Source of the DNA: Chamaecyparis obtusa
Lineage: Eukaryota; Streptophyta; Pinopsida; Cupressales; Cupressaceae
Reading direction: 5' to 3'
NCBI GenBank assembly: GCA_027943335.1
Contig: BSBK01002933.1
Span: 853,501-917,500 of the forward strand
Length of the DNA stretch: 64,000 nucleotides
The notes beneath the pieces were generated by a model. That model had not been told where the DNA came from. It did no database searches and worked only from the letters and a program-made list of their open reading frames with translations. Position numbers and translations under genes: made by a program. Position 1 is the stretch's first letter. Each line of letters opens with the position of its first letter. Positions 47,031-59,118 of this stretch are shown piece after piece.

Positions 47031-47850
47031 ATGTACCTACATCACATGGTCATTATCTACCTCCCAACTCATCCAATCATTCAACACCATACCCTAGTAG
47101 CATTATCCCTTAAGTTCCCTGAGTGCAAGAAAATGTCGAACTTTGATGGGTTGTTTCTCAGAATCCATGATAATTACCAAGGATTTTTTTTCAACCTACA
47201 AGGTCATGCGAGACCATCTAAAATAACCTATCTCATATTTTCAAGACTTGTATCCATTTCCTTAGGATAACAATTTTTTTTTTGATGCAAAAATTCTCAA
47301 AGACAATGAATGAAAAGTTGAAAAGTAGCCTAATTATTATCTTGTTCTTTGTGGGCATGAAGCATCAGCTCCAAAACATTCAATTATATGCATTTACCTA
47401 GGCATGGTGTCATTCTACCTCCCAACTCGTCTGAGCAGTTGGTGCCATACCCTAGTGGCATTATCCCTTAAGTGCCTCAAGTGCAAAAAAATGTTGAACT
47501 TTGATGGGTTATTTGTCAATATTTGTGGCACTTATTGAGGATTTTTTTGAACCTATAGGGTCATGTGGGGCCTCTCTACAATAATGTATCTTATATTTTT
47601 AAGATTTGTTGTCGTTTCCTTAAAGTGGTAATTTTTTTGTTGATGCAAAAATCATCAAAGACATGTAATGAAAACTTTCAAAGGAGCCTAATTCCCATTT
47701 TGTTTATTATGGACACTAACTACCAGTTCTAATACATTTGGATAGACAGTTTTATGCTAGGAAGGGTCCTAGTTTTCTTCCCATATTTCTCAAACATCCA
47801 AGACCATATTGTAATGGTGTCTTAGGTTCAAAAATTGTCGACAAGTAGCA
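47031..47850. repeat. degenerate tandem repeat, period about 358 bp
   Basis: The string CTACCTCCCAACTC at about 47057 recurs at about 47415, and a diverged trace appears near 47773. Matching blocks follow in order in units 1 and 2 (ATTATCCCTTAAGT, GAACTTTGATGGGTT, TTTGATGCAAAAAT or a near variant). Two full units plus a decayed partial third. Non-coding. Confidence 0.75.
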
Positions 47851-47874
47851 TTCATGAGAATAGGGCATCCCTTA

Positions 47875-48075
47875 TGAACCTAGGACATACATAATCATAA
47901 TATATGAACGTGTCTAACATGTCTATAGTATGTCTAAAATGTCTATATAGACCAAGGATAACCCTAATGAACTTAGGAAAAACCTAATAAGCTTAGGACA
48001 ACCCTAATGAACCTAGGACATACATAATCATAATCATACATGAACATGTCTAATATGTCTATATTATGTCAATAA
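47875..48075. repeat. short duplication (GACATACATAATCATAAT blocks)
   Basis: A block with CCTAGGACATACATAATC and CATGTCTATA(G/T)TATGTC-like wording occurs at about 47878-47940 and again at about 48014-48070, separated by CCCTAATGAACTTAGGA-type repeats. Confidence 0.6.
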
Positions 48076-48849
48076 TAATCTTTGGACATACATAGTCATA
48101 ATCATCATTATACCTACACCTGGCATTTTTAAATATACATAAGTTGGTCATACATGTAAGTTTTGTTAGTTTATGCCTCTTTTTCATCATAATCATCATA
48201 ATTTTCATACATTATAGACACACAATTATCATTACACATATACATGCTTGTTTGTCTCAAAGTCCTCAAACATCCAAACATTGTTATTCTTGAGTTTTTA
48301 CCTTCTAAGCCATGTATCTATGACAACAACGAACCCTATTGGGTATTCCATACCATCTTCATCAGTGACTACTTTGATCAATTTTTATTTTCCCTCAATG
48401 CAATGAGACACGTAGTAATTTTTTCCCTTCACATTGTTCTTGTCAACATTAACCATGAATACATGATGTGCTTTTTATTGAACCTATATAAAATACAATA
48501 AAATGAGTTAAAATTTTGATTTTAACCAAGTCATAAATCACAATATCTGGTTGCATTGGGTCAAATACATGGTCAAATTCCGTTCATGCCTCCATCCAAG
48601 TCAATTATAGAGCTCAAGAAACTTGATATGAATTGACGAGATCTAAAGGTATACAAGACTATTCGCTAATCCATTCTCGTGATTCACATTCTTACCACAA
48701 GAAATCCATACACGAAGAGAAAATATAAGCATTGTCTCTCATATAGATAATTGAGGAACTTGTGTTTTCACTTATAAGTGAGTGCAACTCACTCGAACTT
48801 GTAAATCTATAACTATCTACATACATGTCAATATTAGATTCAATAATCA
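48076..48849. other. no recognisable feature
   Basis: AT-rich; the short frames seen do not resemble any protein I know. Confidence 0.4.
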
Positions 48850-49883
48850 ACCAAGAATATCTATACCATGGACTTATCTTTTTTACTTGGACCCATCATG
48901 TCATTATACCATTGTACAATAGTCACTGCATCCCTAATCTTGACAACACCTTTATACTTCAATTCTTCTCTTCCAAGGGCTCTCTTGAAACATGCTCTTG
49001 CACCATCATTCTCTCCCTTTCTATGTCCAACCTTAGTGAAATTCCAAATATGTTGAGCACTAGTCCTCACATGCATTCTATTCAACTAATAGATGATCCT
49101 TAAATTCTTGAATTGTGATGTGCAATTATCTGACCATATGATATGATGATTGTATCCAATAGTCCATTTCCCTTGAATTCTCCTAGAAAACTATAAAATG
49201 TCCTTGTACAAACTCTATCAAATGAACACAATCATTGCTTATGTATAAGTGATGCTCTCTTAGTATATTTATGTCCTCCTTGTGCTATTGTATACATGCA
49301 TGAATCCTATGGGTACACAAAGTGTTACTTATTTAGAGTGTTAATACAAAGCTTGCACTTCATTTTTGGAATTTAGTGTATAAATATGTGAAAAATATAC
49401 ATTAGAGATAATTGTTCCAAAATGAAATGTATCATTACACACCTTGAACTATCCATCCAACCACTGAGCTCTGTGTGTATACCTTGTGTACTCATAAACT
49501 AGTTTCTCTTGGGAAATCCTCATGAACTCAAGTAAAGATATATCTATACTCACTAACTCACATGTCTTTAACTCTTTTCCATCTTTAACCACATATTTTA
49601 TTGACATGTATTTCCCAAAATATACTAGTTTATTTCTAATCTCATGTGTGCTCTATGCATGTACACAACTTTCCATGTTTTGAAACCCACTACAAGTAAT
49701 ATATGATCCCTTTAAACATCTCATCTTATAAAATATGAAACCATCATCTCTCTTACATAATACACTTGAAATAAAATATCTCGATGAATTAGGAGGGACT
49801 TGTATACCACATTCTTGTTGATGAGTCCATGTATAGTGTCTTTTTGGGGATGTTTTAGGTTCAGTTTCATGATACTTTAGCAA
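48850..49883 (-). pseudogene. transposase-like pseudogene (unclassified family), with probable intron
   Basis: On minus from 49883: FISSVLCKRDDGFIFYKMRC and GSYITCSGFQ, then KLVYFGKYMSIKYVVKDGKE and LVSIDISLLEFMRISQEKLV. A GT...AG interval at about 49441-49312 looks like an intron. Then HHLYISNDCVHLIEFVQG, and after a shift IIWSDNCTSQFKN, SAQHIWNFTKVGHRKGENDG and ARACFKRALGREELKYKG. The pair WSDx-C-xxQFK and GHxKGxxDGxxAxxKR is, from memory, typical of a widespread group of uncharacterised proteins that look like DDE-type transposases. Stops and shifts show it is dead. The group name is not one I can give with certainty. Confidence 0.55.
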
Positions 49884-52132
49884 ACATTTCTAAGAATTGG
49901 TTATACTTAAGTACATTATTATGGTTATTATATACATGATGTAATACTATATATTATAGCTTTAATTTTGTGTGAAATGGTAATCAATCTTGATTAAATA
50001 TGATGTTTTAAGGTATTTCAATGTAATTGTACATATCCTCTATTTTTTGAGCTAACCTACAGTTGTAGAACCAAAAGATCACATGGTAGACTAACTACTG
50101 CTATGGGAAAGTCTTGGCCAAACCTAAAATTAAGGAGCCTTTGTGATTTATGTTATTTATGAACTTGTCATTTCTATTTACACAAATTACACGGGTTGAA
50201 TTAGGAAGCTAGTAATGATTGTTCAACTAAAGGAAAGAGTCTCATACCAATTCATCCATGTGCCCCATGATGCATGGTCATGTCTCATTTAATATTTTAT
50301 GTTTTCAATTTTTCTTTGATGCATTTTCTATTACCAAATAAGTCAAACTCTTTTGAAGAGTAACAAGTGTAATAACATATTTTAGAGCTACTATTGTTAG
50401 TTTCTTTGAGATCTCTCTCCTATTAAAAAAACAAAGAACTCTATTGAGAAAAGATAGTTGATAGCTAATAAAAATCACATTATTATATTATGTTCTAGTT
50501 AGTGTTGTAGTTAACTTATTACTATAATTTTTGTTAGGGTTGATAAAAAGTGGATGGTGATTTCTATTTAAGAAGAGTACTATGTTAATTTGAGGTTACA
50601 TATCCTCAAGAAAGGGCTAGTTGAGGTGATGTAATTCTCCAGTAGTTAGTTGCATTTTAATTAGTATATTTCTAGCTATACTTATCAATTAGAGTAGCTC
50701 ATTTTATATTTAACTTCTTTAATATGTTGCATGGTTACTGTAAGTTTTCAGGTTAATCTCTTGTATGGTTAATGTAGGTTCACGTAGTCAAGATTCTTAT
50801 GGTAGACCTTTGCTAATTAGTTATTTTTAGTTAATTTTTTTAAATATTGATTATGTCACATGCACCCACATTGTTTAACCACAACCAAAGTTGTTTGTGT
50901 TAGGATTAGTTTAGATTGATTTAATGTACTTGTTTTCAGTTGAAGTTATGCATTTTGGTAGGTGCTAGATTGACTATGATGCACATATAGTGTAGGTGCC
51001 ATCTAAAAAAATATGTCCTTGGTTGATAATTAAATGAGTTTCCATTAGGATGAAAGGTTACCTAATAAAATACTAGTTGCTTCATTAGGATAGTGCATTG
51101 AGTTGTATACACTTACCAATAATTCTTAATGAAAACCAATCACCTACAAAACATCATTATCTTGCAAAGTATAATACAAATGATGATATATATCATAATA
51201 CATGGAAAAATCAATATGCATCCCAATGTAGTTCATGCATAATTTATCTTAACATAAAAGAGGTTTTTACATTTCAAAAAACCTTTGACTAATTCTAATT
51301 TAAGGACAGGTTAAAAGAAATGTCTTATAAAATTATGCTTGTTTCATATCCAAAAAGTGCTTAGGGTGTGGTTCATGATTTTTAGATCTTAGTCACCTTC
51401 TAACAATGTCTCTTTGATTGGGTAAAACTCTTGCGTTGACTTGGAAAGTTTTTTCAATTAATTATCGTAATGCATCAATGACAACCTTGTATTTCCATAT
51501 AAGGCTACCCGAGAATTCCCAAAGAGAGTCATTATTAGGATCTTTAATTTTTTTACATTTTCCCAAGGCATGGTGTAGGGTTGTTCTATTTATCTTAAAT
51601 GATTTACTTATTTTAATTATCAAAAGAGATATTTTAGTTTATTTTCCCATTATGGTTGATGTAAGAACACGTCGAGTGACATTGGAATCCTTGGTGTATG
51701 ATTTTGAACCAATAGCTTGATATGCATTGATTAGATTTTTCACTATAGTTTTCATGCTATTCGTTTCAGATGTTCTTAAGCCAAGGAATTTCATGGTGTC
51801 TCTAAAGTTTAGATTTTTAATCAATTTAACAATCAATTGACACCTTGCACTTTGATTTAGGATCTCACAAAAGTTCTTTCAAATCTGATTAGCCAATCTT
51901 TTGCAAGTGTGCTCAGGAATTTCTTAGGCATTGGTTTTAAAATATTTTCATCAATGTCATATAGATACTTTGGCCTCCTATAAATAATTCTAGGAGGTAT
52001 CAAGTATCATATTTAATCTTCATTTGCAATTGCTACATGCGGTGTTAAGCTTGAAATTTGTTATTGTTTGTGTTTATCTAAATAGGGGAGGTGATTGGAA
52101 CTTGTTCATTTGGTTCTTCAATTGGTGTAGAT
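49884..52132. other. AT-rich region without recognisable genes
   Basis: No frame over about 100 codons with protein-like composition. The open frame at 51418-51720 (+) and its antisense 51639-51836 have no recognisable motif. This may be old repeat debris. Confidence 0.45.
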
Positions 52133-53591
52133 TGTTAGTTTAGATTTTTGCCTTTCTAAAATAGTTTTAAAAATTACTCACAATGACTAGAATTGGAAGA
52201 CAAAAATTAAACCAATAGTTGGAGAGATCTTTGTTAAATTGATGGTCTTCCTCTGAATTTTAGAGGTACAAATCCCTCTTATGATTTAATTTGATTTTCT
52301 GGATGTGTTTTAAATCAGAAGGCAATAAAGGAAAACTAACATTTGTACCTAGCTATGTCACAAATGTGATTAGTAGATTTATTTACTAATCAAAGTGAAA
52401 TAAAATGATAGAAATTTCATTTGTTCCACACCCACAACAAAGAACTAGGAAAATAACAACTCTTTACATATTGTGTGAATATTATTGACTCAAAGTTCAT
52501 GAAATAAACAAACCCATGATCTGATATAACAAAATAAATTGCCCAAGAAATATTATAATTGACATAGGAAAACCATAATAGAATAGAGACACAAATGAAC
52601 ACAAAGTTTCCAAAGAAATCCATTATTTCTTGAGCAAAATCAAAGAGTTCAAAACCTCTTTATTTCTATACACAAAGACCACATTTTTCCTCCAGAATAA
52701 AAGTTGATATTTCCCTTTACAATGCAGAAAAATAGAAAAGATAACCTCTCTAGAGCATAAGCTACAAAAGTAAAAATCTCCCCCCCTTTTTTCATAATCC
52801 ATTAATTACATATTTTAAAGACTCTCCAATCGTCCCTTTTCAATTTTTGTAACTGCTTCTTTTTAAAGAATGAAATAACCCTTTCATATTCATGGGAAAT
52901 TGTTTCTCTCAAAATGATTTAAAACATCTTAAAATGTTTTAAATTATTGTACATAAACAATAGAGAAAGTGAGAAAATTTTAATTTCTCCTACAACTATT
53001 ATTGAGTAAATTCATCGTGGGTTAATCGGGCATCCTGGGGCAATAAAAATTTGTGACTGATTATGATAATTGAAATAAAACATGGATTTATTAACTATTT
53101 CTGAACAACTCAAAAAATTGAGGTACAACCTTTGTAAACTAGCTCTACCATCCATATCGCTCCATAGAGAAAAGACCAAAATAACATATCTTATGAGCTC
53201 ATATGGCCATAAAATTAAAATTGGGAGCACTTGAGACCAAAATATTAGGTGGTTCACCTTTAGATTTAACTAATTTGCAACTTTTCTTGGATGCATTCTT
53301 GGACATGTGAATCAGTGATGTTGGGAAGGACCAATAATTTTTGGAAGTTGGGAACAAGGATTTTTGGAAGCTAAGAAGTCGAGAATTTTTGGAACACAGG
53401 ATCCCTTTGACATCAGGAGATTGGGAATTTTTGGAAGTTGGGAAGTCAAAAAATTTTGGAACACATGAACCCTTTGACACTAGGAGATCGACCATTTTTG
53501 GAAGTCGGGAAGTCAGGGTTTTTTGGAAGTCTGGATCTTTGAACTAGGACTTAAAAGTGTAAAATTGTCCAAGTTAAAAAATGGGCCAACA
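52133..53591 (-). repeat. 3' LTR of the gag-only element
   Basis: Plus-strand limits TGTTAGTTTAG to GGGCCAACA. It contains a roughly 67-bp repeat made of two half units (53330-53540). Confidence 0.8.
53330..53540. repeat. LTR-internal tandem repeats (about 67 bp, half units about 33 bp)
   Basis: Recurring TTTTTGGAAGT(T/C)GGGAAGTC and GGAACACA-GA-CCCTTTGAC blocks. The same array is present in the partner LTR at about 56920-57110. Confidence 0.75.
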
Positions 53592-55143
53592 ACATGCTTT
53601 GAAGGGGGACAAGGAATAGAAGGATGAAGAGAATCCAAAACTTAGGACAAAGACCAATACCTAGTTCCATTTGGCTACATAGTCAAAGAGATAACCGAAT
53701 ACAAGGAGTTGCTTGAAGAAGGATGAAGGGGAACTAGACAAGAGCTAACAAAACAAAACTAGAAAGAAAAACCACATAAACCTACAACAAAACCAAATTT
53801 ATTTACAAGTATGTACAAGGCAAGAAGCCCACTTACCTCAAGAAATGCACCAGGCTTCTCATGTGAAACCACTAAAAGGTTGAGAGAAATATTTGTCAGT
53901 CCAAAAAAGTGGTTGATAAAAAAGAATCTTTCTCACTTTCCACCTTGTGACTAATGTAAGAAAAAACCTAACAATGATTTTTTGTAGAAGCTTTTCAAAT
54001 AAAACACTAGATCCAAAAAGCCACATTGCACTATAAACTTCCAATTGCAATGTGTTGACACCATTTTGTGTAAGCTAATTCAAATCTATACCAAGAATAC
54101 CAACATCTTTTGTATGATTCTTTGATCAATAAATCAAATCTCTGATAGGGAGGTCTTCATAAAAAATGTGAGGATGATTTGTGAAAGTTTCCTTATATGA
54201 ATATAAAGCCTTTGAATATCTATTCACAAGAAATACACTATCAGATTCACCTTAAAAACAAAAAGATTCCAATATGGGATGGTTGTTATATTCTTATAAT
54301 AATATCTTATCTTTTCAATTTTCATCACCAAATCTGAATGTATCAAAATATGGTTGCATGTGAGATATTTCATCATTTGTGAATGGTTCATTTCCTTCAG
54401 CTTTCTCTTTAACATTCGCATGATTTTCAACCTGCAATAATTATTCATCATTACAACTGATAATGAATTGAAAAGATTCATAATCCATTTACATATCAGC
54501 ATAAGAGACATCTTTTGGTTTTTCATGACTACACATTTTTTCTCTATGTTGGTTTCTCATGCTTGCCTAGTTTAAACTGTCTATTGAAAGTGCATCAAAA
54601 ATTACAAATGTGAAAGATTCAAAATATGAAAAAGAAGATCCCTCTATCAATATTTTTTTTTATTCTTCATCAAACATGCTATCAAAACTTTTTTCAATAG
54701 AGGTTGTAGTTGGGCAAGCCACAAGCTCTTTTGTTTGAGTGAAATGATCACCTGCCTCTCCAAAAGGATCAACTTCATCAACATGTAAATAATAGACTAG
54801 AAATATTAGAGGTGCCACTCTTAGTCACAGAAGATGTGCAAAAATGTGTCTCACTAAACACTATTAGATTTTGATAAGAAGAAATATATATCACTAGCTT
54901 TTCTCCTTTTATAACCAAAGTCTTTTGCAAAATCTCCTTTTTTAAATAAAAGTTTTGATTATGAAAAAGCAATTCAGATTTTGGGACCTTTACAACACTT
55001 TTACTTATGCATTGCATTCCAGTTACAATCATATCATCCTCTATTTCAATATCTTCCTTTTGTGCATCTTTCAAAATTTTCACCTTCTTACGTTCTAGCA
55101 AGAATTTAACTTCAGGATGTAATACAACAATAAACACACATAA
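53592..55143 (-). other. interior of the gag-only element after gag
   Basis: Minus frames at 54778-55137 and 54224-54526 are open but lack recognisable retroelement motifs. The first follows gag directly (residues such as ILKDAQKEDIEIEDDMIV) and may be a Gag tail or unrelated extra protein. No RT blocks in any frame. Confidence 0.45.
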
Positions 55144-55545
55144 CTAATTATTTATAGTTGGTTGATACTCTTGAGGAATCTTTTCAAAACATCGATTAAA
55201 TATTTTGACAAAATTTCTAATAGGTTCATCCTCTTTCTTTTGTATTTGAAGGAATTTAATAAATAACTCATATGTATCAACCATAGGTTTAAATCTTTCA
55301 AGAAACCTTGCTTTTAAACTATCCCAATTAGTAATACATCCATACTCCAAATTTTGAAACTATTCTGTAGTGTTTTTAATGAGACTTTCAACAAAAAATC
55401 ATATAGATACATCTTCTTCTTGCACTACAAGCATCCCACAAGAAATCGGGAATGCTTTGATATGATATTCCAGATCTTGTGTCTTGTCTCCAACAAATCT
55501 TGGAAAATGTTTTCTTGATCTTCCAGGCAAAGCCGAGTATTGGGG
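55144..55545 (-). pseudogene. gag of the gag-only element
   Basis: On minus from about 55545: LPGRSRKHFPRFVGDKTQDL followed by EYHIKAFPISCGMLVVQEED, a stop, FFVESLIKNTTE, then ITNWDSLKARFLERFKP and FLQIQKKEDEPIRNFVKIFN. This is the order of a gypsy Gag capsid: a PKFxGDKxEDxxxHI-like start, a LTGxAxxWY-like middle (decayed), then W-x-x-L-x-x-x-F-L-x-x-F. It ends at TAA at 55144. At least two internal stops. It differs from the gags of G2 and of the 6904-10661 element, so it comes from another gypsy lineage. Confidence 0.7.
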
Positions 55546-55720
55546 CAAAGCCAAGGGTCCAATCTAAGCTCCCCATGGCTAAGCTACAACCAAAGCCATA
55601 ACATACACTAGAATTCTTCTACCAAGTGATCTTTAAATGAAATACAGTGTCACCAACCTCTGTCTAGGGGAGGTACCTTCAAATTTATAGGGAAATGTAG
55701 CACCGACACTTCAATTTCTT

Positions 55721-55738
55721 CCCTAGCAGAGTCACCAA
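55721..55738 (-). promoter_or_regulatory. primer binding site candidate of the gag-only element
   Basis: The minus strand reads TTGGTGACTCTGCTAGGG a few bases inside the right LTR. It resembles the TGGCGACTCTGCTGGGGA-type site seen after LTRs of many plant gypsy elements. The tRNA is not assigned. Confidence 0.5.
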
Positions 55739-55743
55739 AAATT

Positions 55744-57170
55744 TGTTACTTCATATTTTTGCCTTTGTAAAATAGTTTTGAAAATGACTCACAATGCCCT
55801 AAATTGAAAGACAAAACTTGAACCAATAGTTGGAGAGATCTATGTTAAACAAATGTTCTTCCTTTGAATTTTAGAGGTACATCTCCGTCTTATGATTTAA
55901 TTTAATTTTCTAGGCGTGCTTTTAACCAGAGAAAAATAAATGCAAACTAACATCTATATAGAGCTATGCTACATATATGATTAATAGATTTATTAACTAA
56001 TGAGAGTGAAAGGAAATAATACAAAGTTCATTGGTTCCACACACACAACAAAGAACTAGGAAAATAATAGCAACTCCTTATAGATTGTGTGAATATTATT
56101 GACTCAAAGTTCATGAAATAAACACACCCATGATCTAATATAACAGAATGAATCACACAAGAAATATTATAATTGACATTTGAAAACCACAATAAAACAA
56201 AGACATAAATGAACAAAAATTTTCAAAAGAAGTCCATTATTTCTTGAGCAAAATCAAAGAGTTCAAAGCCTCTTTATTTTTGTACACAGAGACCATGTTT
56301 CTCCTCTAGAAAAAATGTTGATATTCTCCTTTGTAGTGCAGAAAAATAGAAAAGATCCCCTCTCTAGAGCATAAGCTACAATAGTAAAAATCTCTCTCTT
56401 CCCCCCCCCCGCCTTTTTCCATAATCTATTAATTACATGTTTTAAAGACTCTCTAATCACCCCTTTTTAGTTTATGGAAATACTTATTTTTAAAGAATGA
56501 AATAACCCTTTCATATTCACATGAAATTGTTGCTCTCAAAATGATTTAAAACATCTTAAAATGTTTTAAATTATTGTACATAAATAATAAATAAAGTGAT
56601 AAATTTGTAGTTTCTCCTGCAAGTATTGTTGAGTAAATTCACTGTGGGTTAACTGGGCATCTTGGGGTCATGAAAGTTTTTGAGAGATTATGATAATTGA
56701 AATAAAATATGGGTTTATTAACCATTTTTAACAACTCACAAAATTGAGGTACTTCCTCTATAAACTAGCTATGCCATCCATATTGTTGTATACAAAAAAA
56801 ACCAAAATAACACATCATATGAGCTCGTATGGCCATAAAATTAAAATTAGATTTAAGTAATTTACAACTTTTTTTTGGATGCATTTTTGGACCTATGAAT
56901 CAATGATGTCAAGAAGTCAGGAATATTCAAAATTTGAGGATTTTTGGAAGATAGGAAGTCAAGAATTTTTGGGACATGAGAACCTTTGATGTTGAGAGAT
57001 TGGGGATTTTTGGAAGTCAGGAAGATAGGGATTCTTGGAACACTAGAACCCTTTGACATCAAGAGATCAACCATTTTTTAAATTTGGGAAGTCGGGGATT
57101 TTCGGAAGTCTAGAACTATGAACTAGGAATCAAAAGTTTAAATTTGGCCAAGTTCAAAGATGGGCCAACA
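55744..57170 (-). repeat. 5' LTR of the gag-only element
   Basis: Plus-strand limits TGTTACTTCATATTTTTG to GGGCCAACA. Relative to the partner it lacks about 50 bp near 56850 and shows many base changes. Confidence 0.8.
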
Positions 57171-58045
57171 ATGATGTACCTTCCTTGCATTTTGTTTCAT
57201 TTTACATATTCTTCTCATGTGCTCACTATTTTTTTTCCTTTGTACCTCTTGTTGTTTAAATGATCCTCACTTGTTATTTCCCATTGTTGATACCAATTGT
57301 CCTAAATCATTATAAAAAAAAATGAATGTCATCAAATTTGACAATCAAAAGTAATAAAGAAATAAATATGGAATAATCAAATTTATTATAGAATTCAACA
57401 ACTAGAAGTCATATAAAACAAAGGAATGTCTTACACAGTTTGAGAATGTCCTAAAAGGATTAGAAACAATTGTAGTGGGGCCTTCAACAAGTTTTTTTGT
57501 GCTTATTTGGTCATTGACAAACTATTCTAACTCCTAGTAATGTGTATTTATTCAAATCCCTAAATCTATTTGCATTCTTGGACCAAAAAACAATAATTTC
57601 CATATAAGCCCATGCAACATCCATATTTTAGGTAACACGTACATGATATTATGTATATGAGTGTTTAATACTATAAACATTTCTCCTAGGCAGTGAATAT
57701 GGGTACATAACTTTAGAGGCAAAAAATGTGAAGTAGTTAAGTTTTCTTAACCCATATACATTTTGTGTCCCCTAAATTTAGTGTTGGTGTTCTTTAAGGG
57801 GAGAGAGAGTGAGGGAGAGAGAGAGAATCTCATTTACTTCTTTTTGTATCTTTTTTACTTTATTATGCATCTCATTTACTTTTTTTCATTTATCACTTAC
57901 TTTATTTTGTATCTCATTTTATTTATTGTGTTAAAATTTTAGTTGGTGCATATTCAATATATATGGGAGAAAGATGGAGAGAAATAGAGAGAGTTCACCT
58001 TTTTAAGTTTGATTGGATGTCTATAAGCATGGGGTGGGCAAGTTT
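57171..58045. other. no recognisable gene; GA-rich tract
   Basis: AT-rich flanking sequence with a (GA)n-rich stretch at about 57798-57828. No frame worth reporting. Confidence 0.4.
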
Positions 58046-58047
58046 GT

Positions 58048-58048
<1 letters not shown>

Positions 58049-58079
<31 letters not shown>

Positions 58080-58122
58080 TGTATGTACACATATAGATGT
58101 ATATATATAGGTATATGTATGT

Positions 58123-58160
<38 letters not shown>
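58049..58160. repeat. compound microsatellite: (TATG)n, (CA)n, (TA)n
   Basis: About nine tandem ATGT units from 58050, then an AC run at about 58123-58142 and an AT run at about 58142-58160. Confidence 0.9.
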
Positions 58161-58161
<1 letters not shown>

Positions 58162-58531
58162 GACACTCACATGTGGGCACACACACACATTTGTGTGAAA
58201 TTATTTATCAAATTAGCATGTATGGGTAAAATCCCAATTGTGTTATTTAACTATAATAACCTTATCACATGTATTTAACCAAAACCACATAAAAGACTTT
58301 ATGCATATGTGTTGAGGCTTGTAATTAGGTTTGGATGGAAAGCCTTTGGATTGGGAGCTTAATTTCCCTCCTTTTGGTGTGTTTTTCCCTTCCAATTTGG
58401 AATCTCAACTTCATAATTGTCAAGTTTACACATTATTAAGTGGGTATTTTCCTATACATGTTAGTTTGACAAAAAGTCTTTCACACAAATATATCTATAT
58501 GTATACATGTGTGTGTATGTATAATTTATAA

Positions 58532-58650
58532 TTATGTATGTATGTATGTATGTATGTATGAATTTATGTATGTATGTATGTATGTATATGCATATATATA
58601 TGTATGTATATGTATATATATTTTTATGTATGTATGTATACATACATACA
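58532..58650. repeat. (ATGT)n microsatellite, interrupted
   Basis: Two blocks of ATGT units with intervening TATA-rich sequence; ends in a CATACATACATA inversion of the motif near 58640-58650. Confidence 0.9.
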
Positions 58651-59118
58651 TATGCATATGTACTATATAATAAGAAAAGGTAAGAAAGGTAGATTGCTCA
58701 TTTCCCTAATGTACAATTAGAAGGAAGATGACCCAATAGGCTCAAGTAGGATTTAAGTGTTGAATGAGTCAATGATCCTTCACAATAATGAATTAGTGGA
58801 AGTTAGATATAAGGGGAAATGATATGATGATGTAAAATAGGAGCATAAATAAGCAAGTATAACATGTTACAAAAAATAAAGACCAACAAAAAACTAACAG
58901 ACAACTGTAACAACCTAAAATGGAGACTAAAAAGTTGTACCAAACTGTATTTTGAATTTGGGGTCGATTTGCAAGGTGTAGAACACCTTGAGCATTGAAA
59001 AATAGCTTGAGGTGATGTGTTCCCAATAACTTTTCCTAAAACTAGTTGTAGTCTTTTTGTCAAATCCAACACTTTCTAATTTAAGTCCTAAAATCCCCCT
59101 ATTCCCACACATGGAAAG
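58651..59118. other. flanking DNA left of copia-4, possible LTR start at about 58907
   Basis: TGTAACAACCTAAAATGG near 58907 resembles the TGTAACCACCTAAAATC start of the Tat LTR candidate at 16375. It is followed by about 210 bp before copia-4 interrupts. No other LTR features visible. Confidence 0.25.

Larger units (their letters stand above)
52133..57170 (-). mobile_element. gag-only LTR retrotransposon (second TR-GAG-like element)
   Basis: Two LTRs of about 1459 and 1427 bp (52133-53591 and 55744-57170) surround a 2152-bp interior that on minus encodes only a decayed Gag. No protease, RT or integrase blocks are found. A primer-site-like string next to the right LTR fixes the orientation as minus. 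LTR ends are TG...CA on both strands. No clear target duplication: TAGAT on the left against ATGAT on the right. LTRs differ by many substitutions and several indels, so this insertion looks older than copia-2 and copia-3. Confidence 0.8.

Noticed and set aside
51418..51836. Overlapping sense and antisense frames of 100 and 65 codons
   Set aside because: Neither shows a motif or a neighbour that supports it; AT-rich chance frames.
57963..58229. Open frames over the microsatellites, including 57995-58186, 58331-58531 and 58461-58643
   Set aside because: They are translations of TATG, CA and TA repeats (Tyr, Thr, His, Ile, Val runs) and lack protein-like composition.
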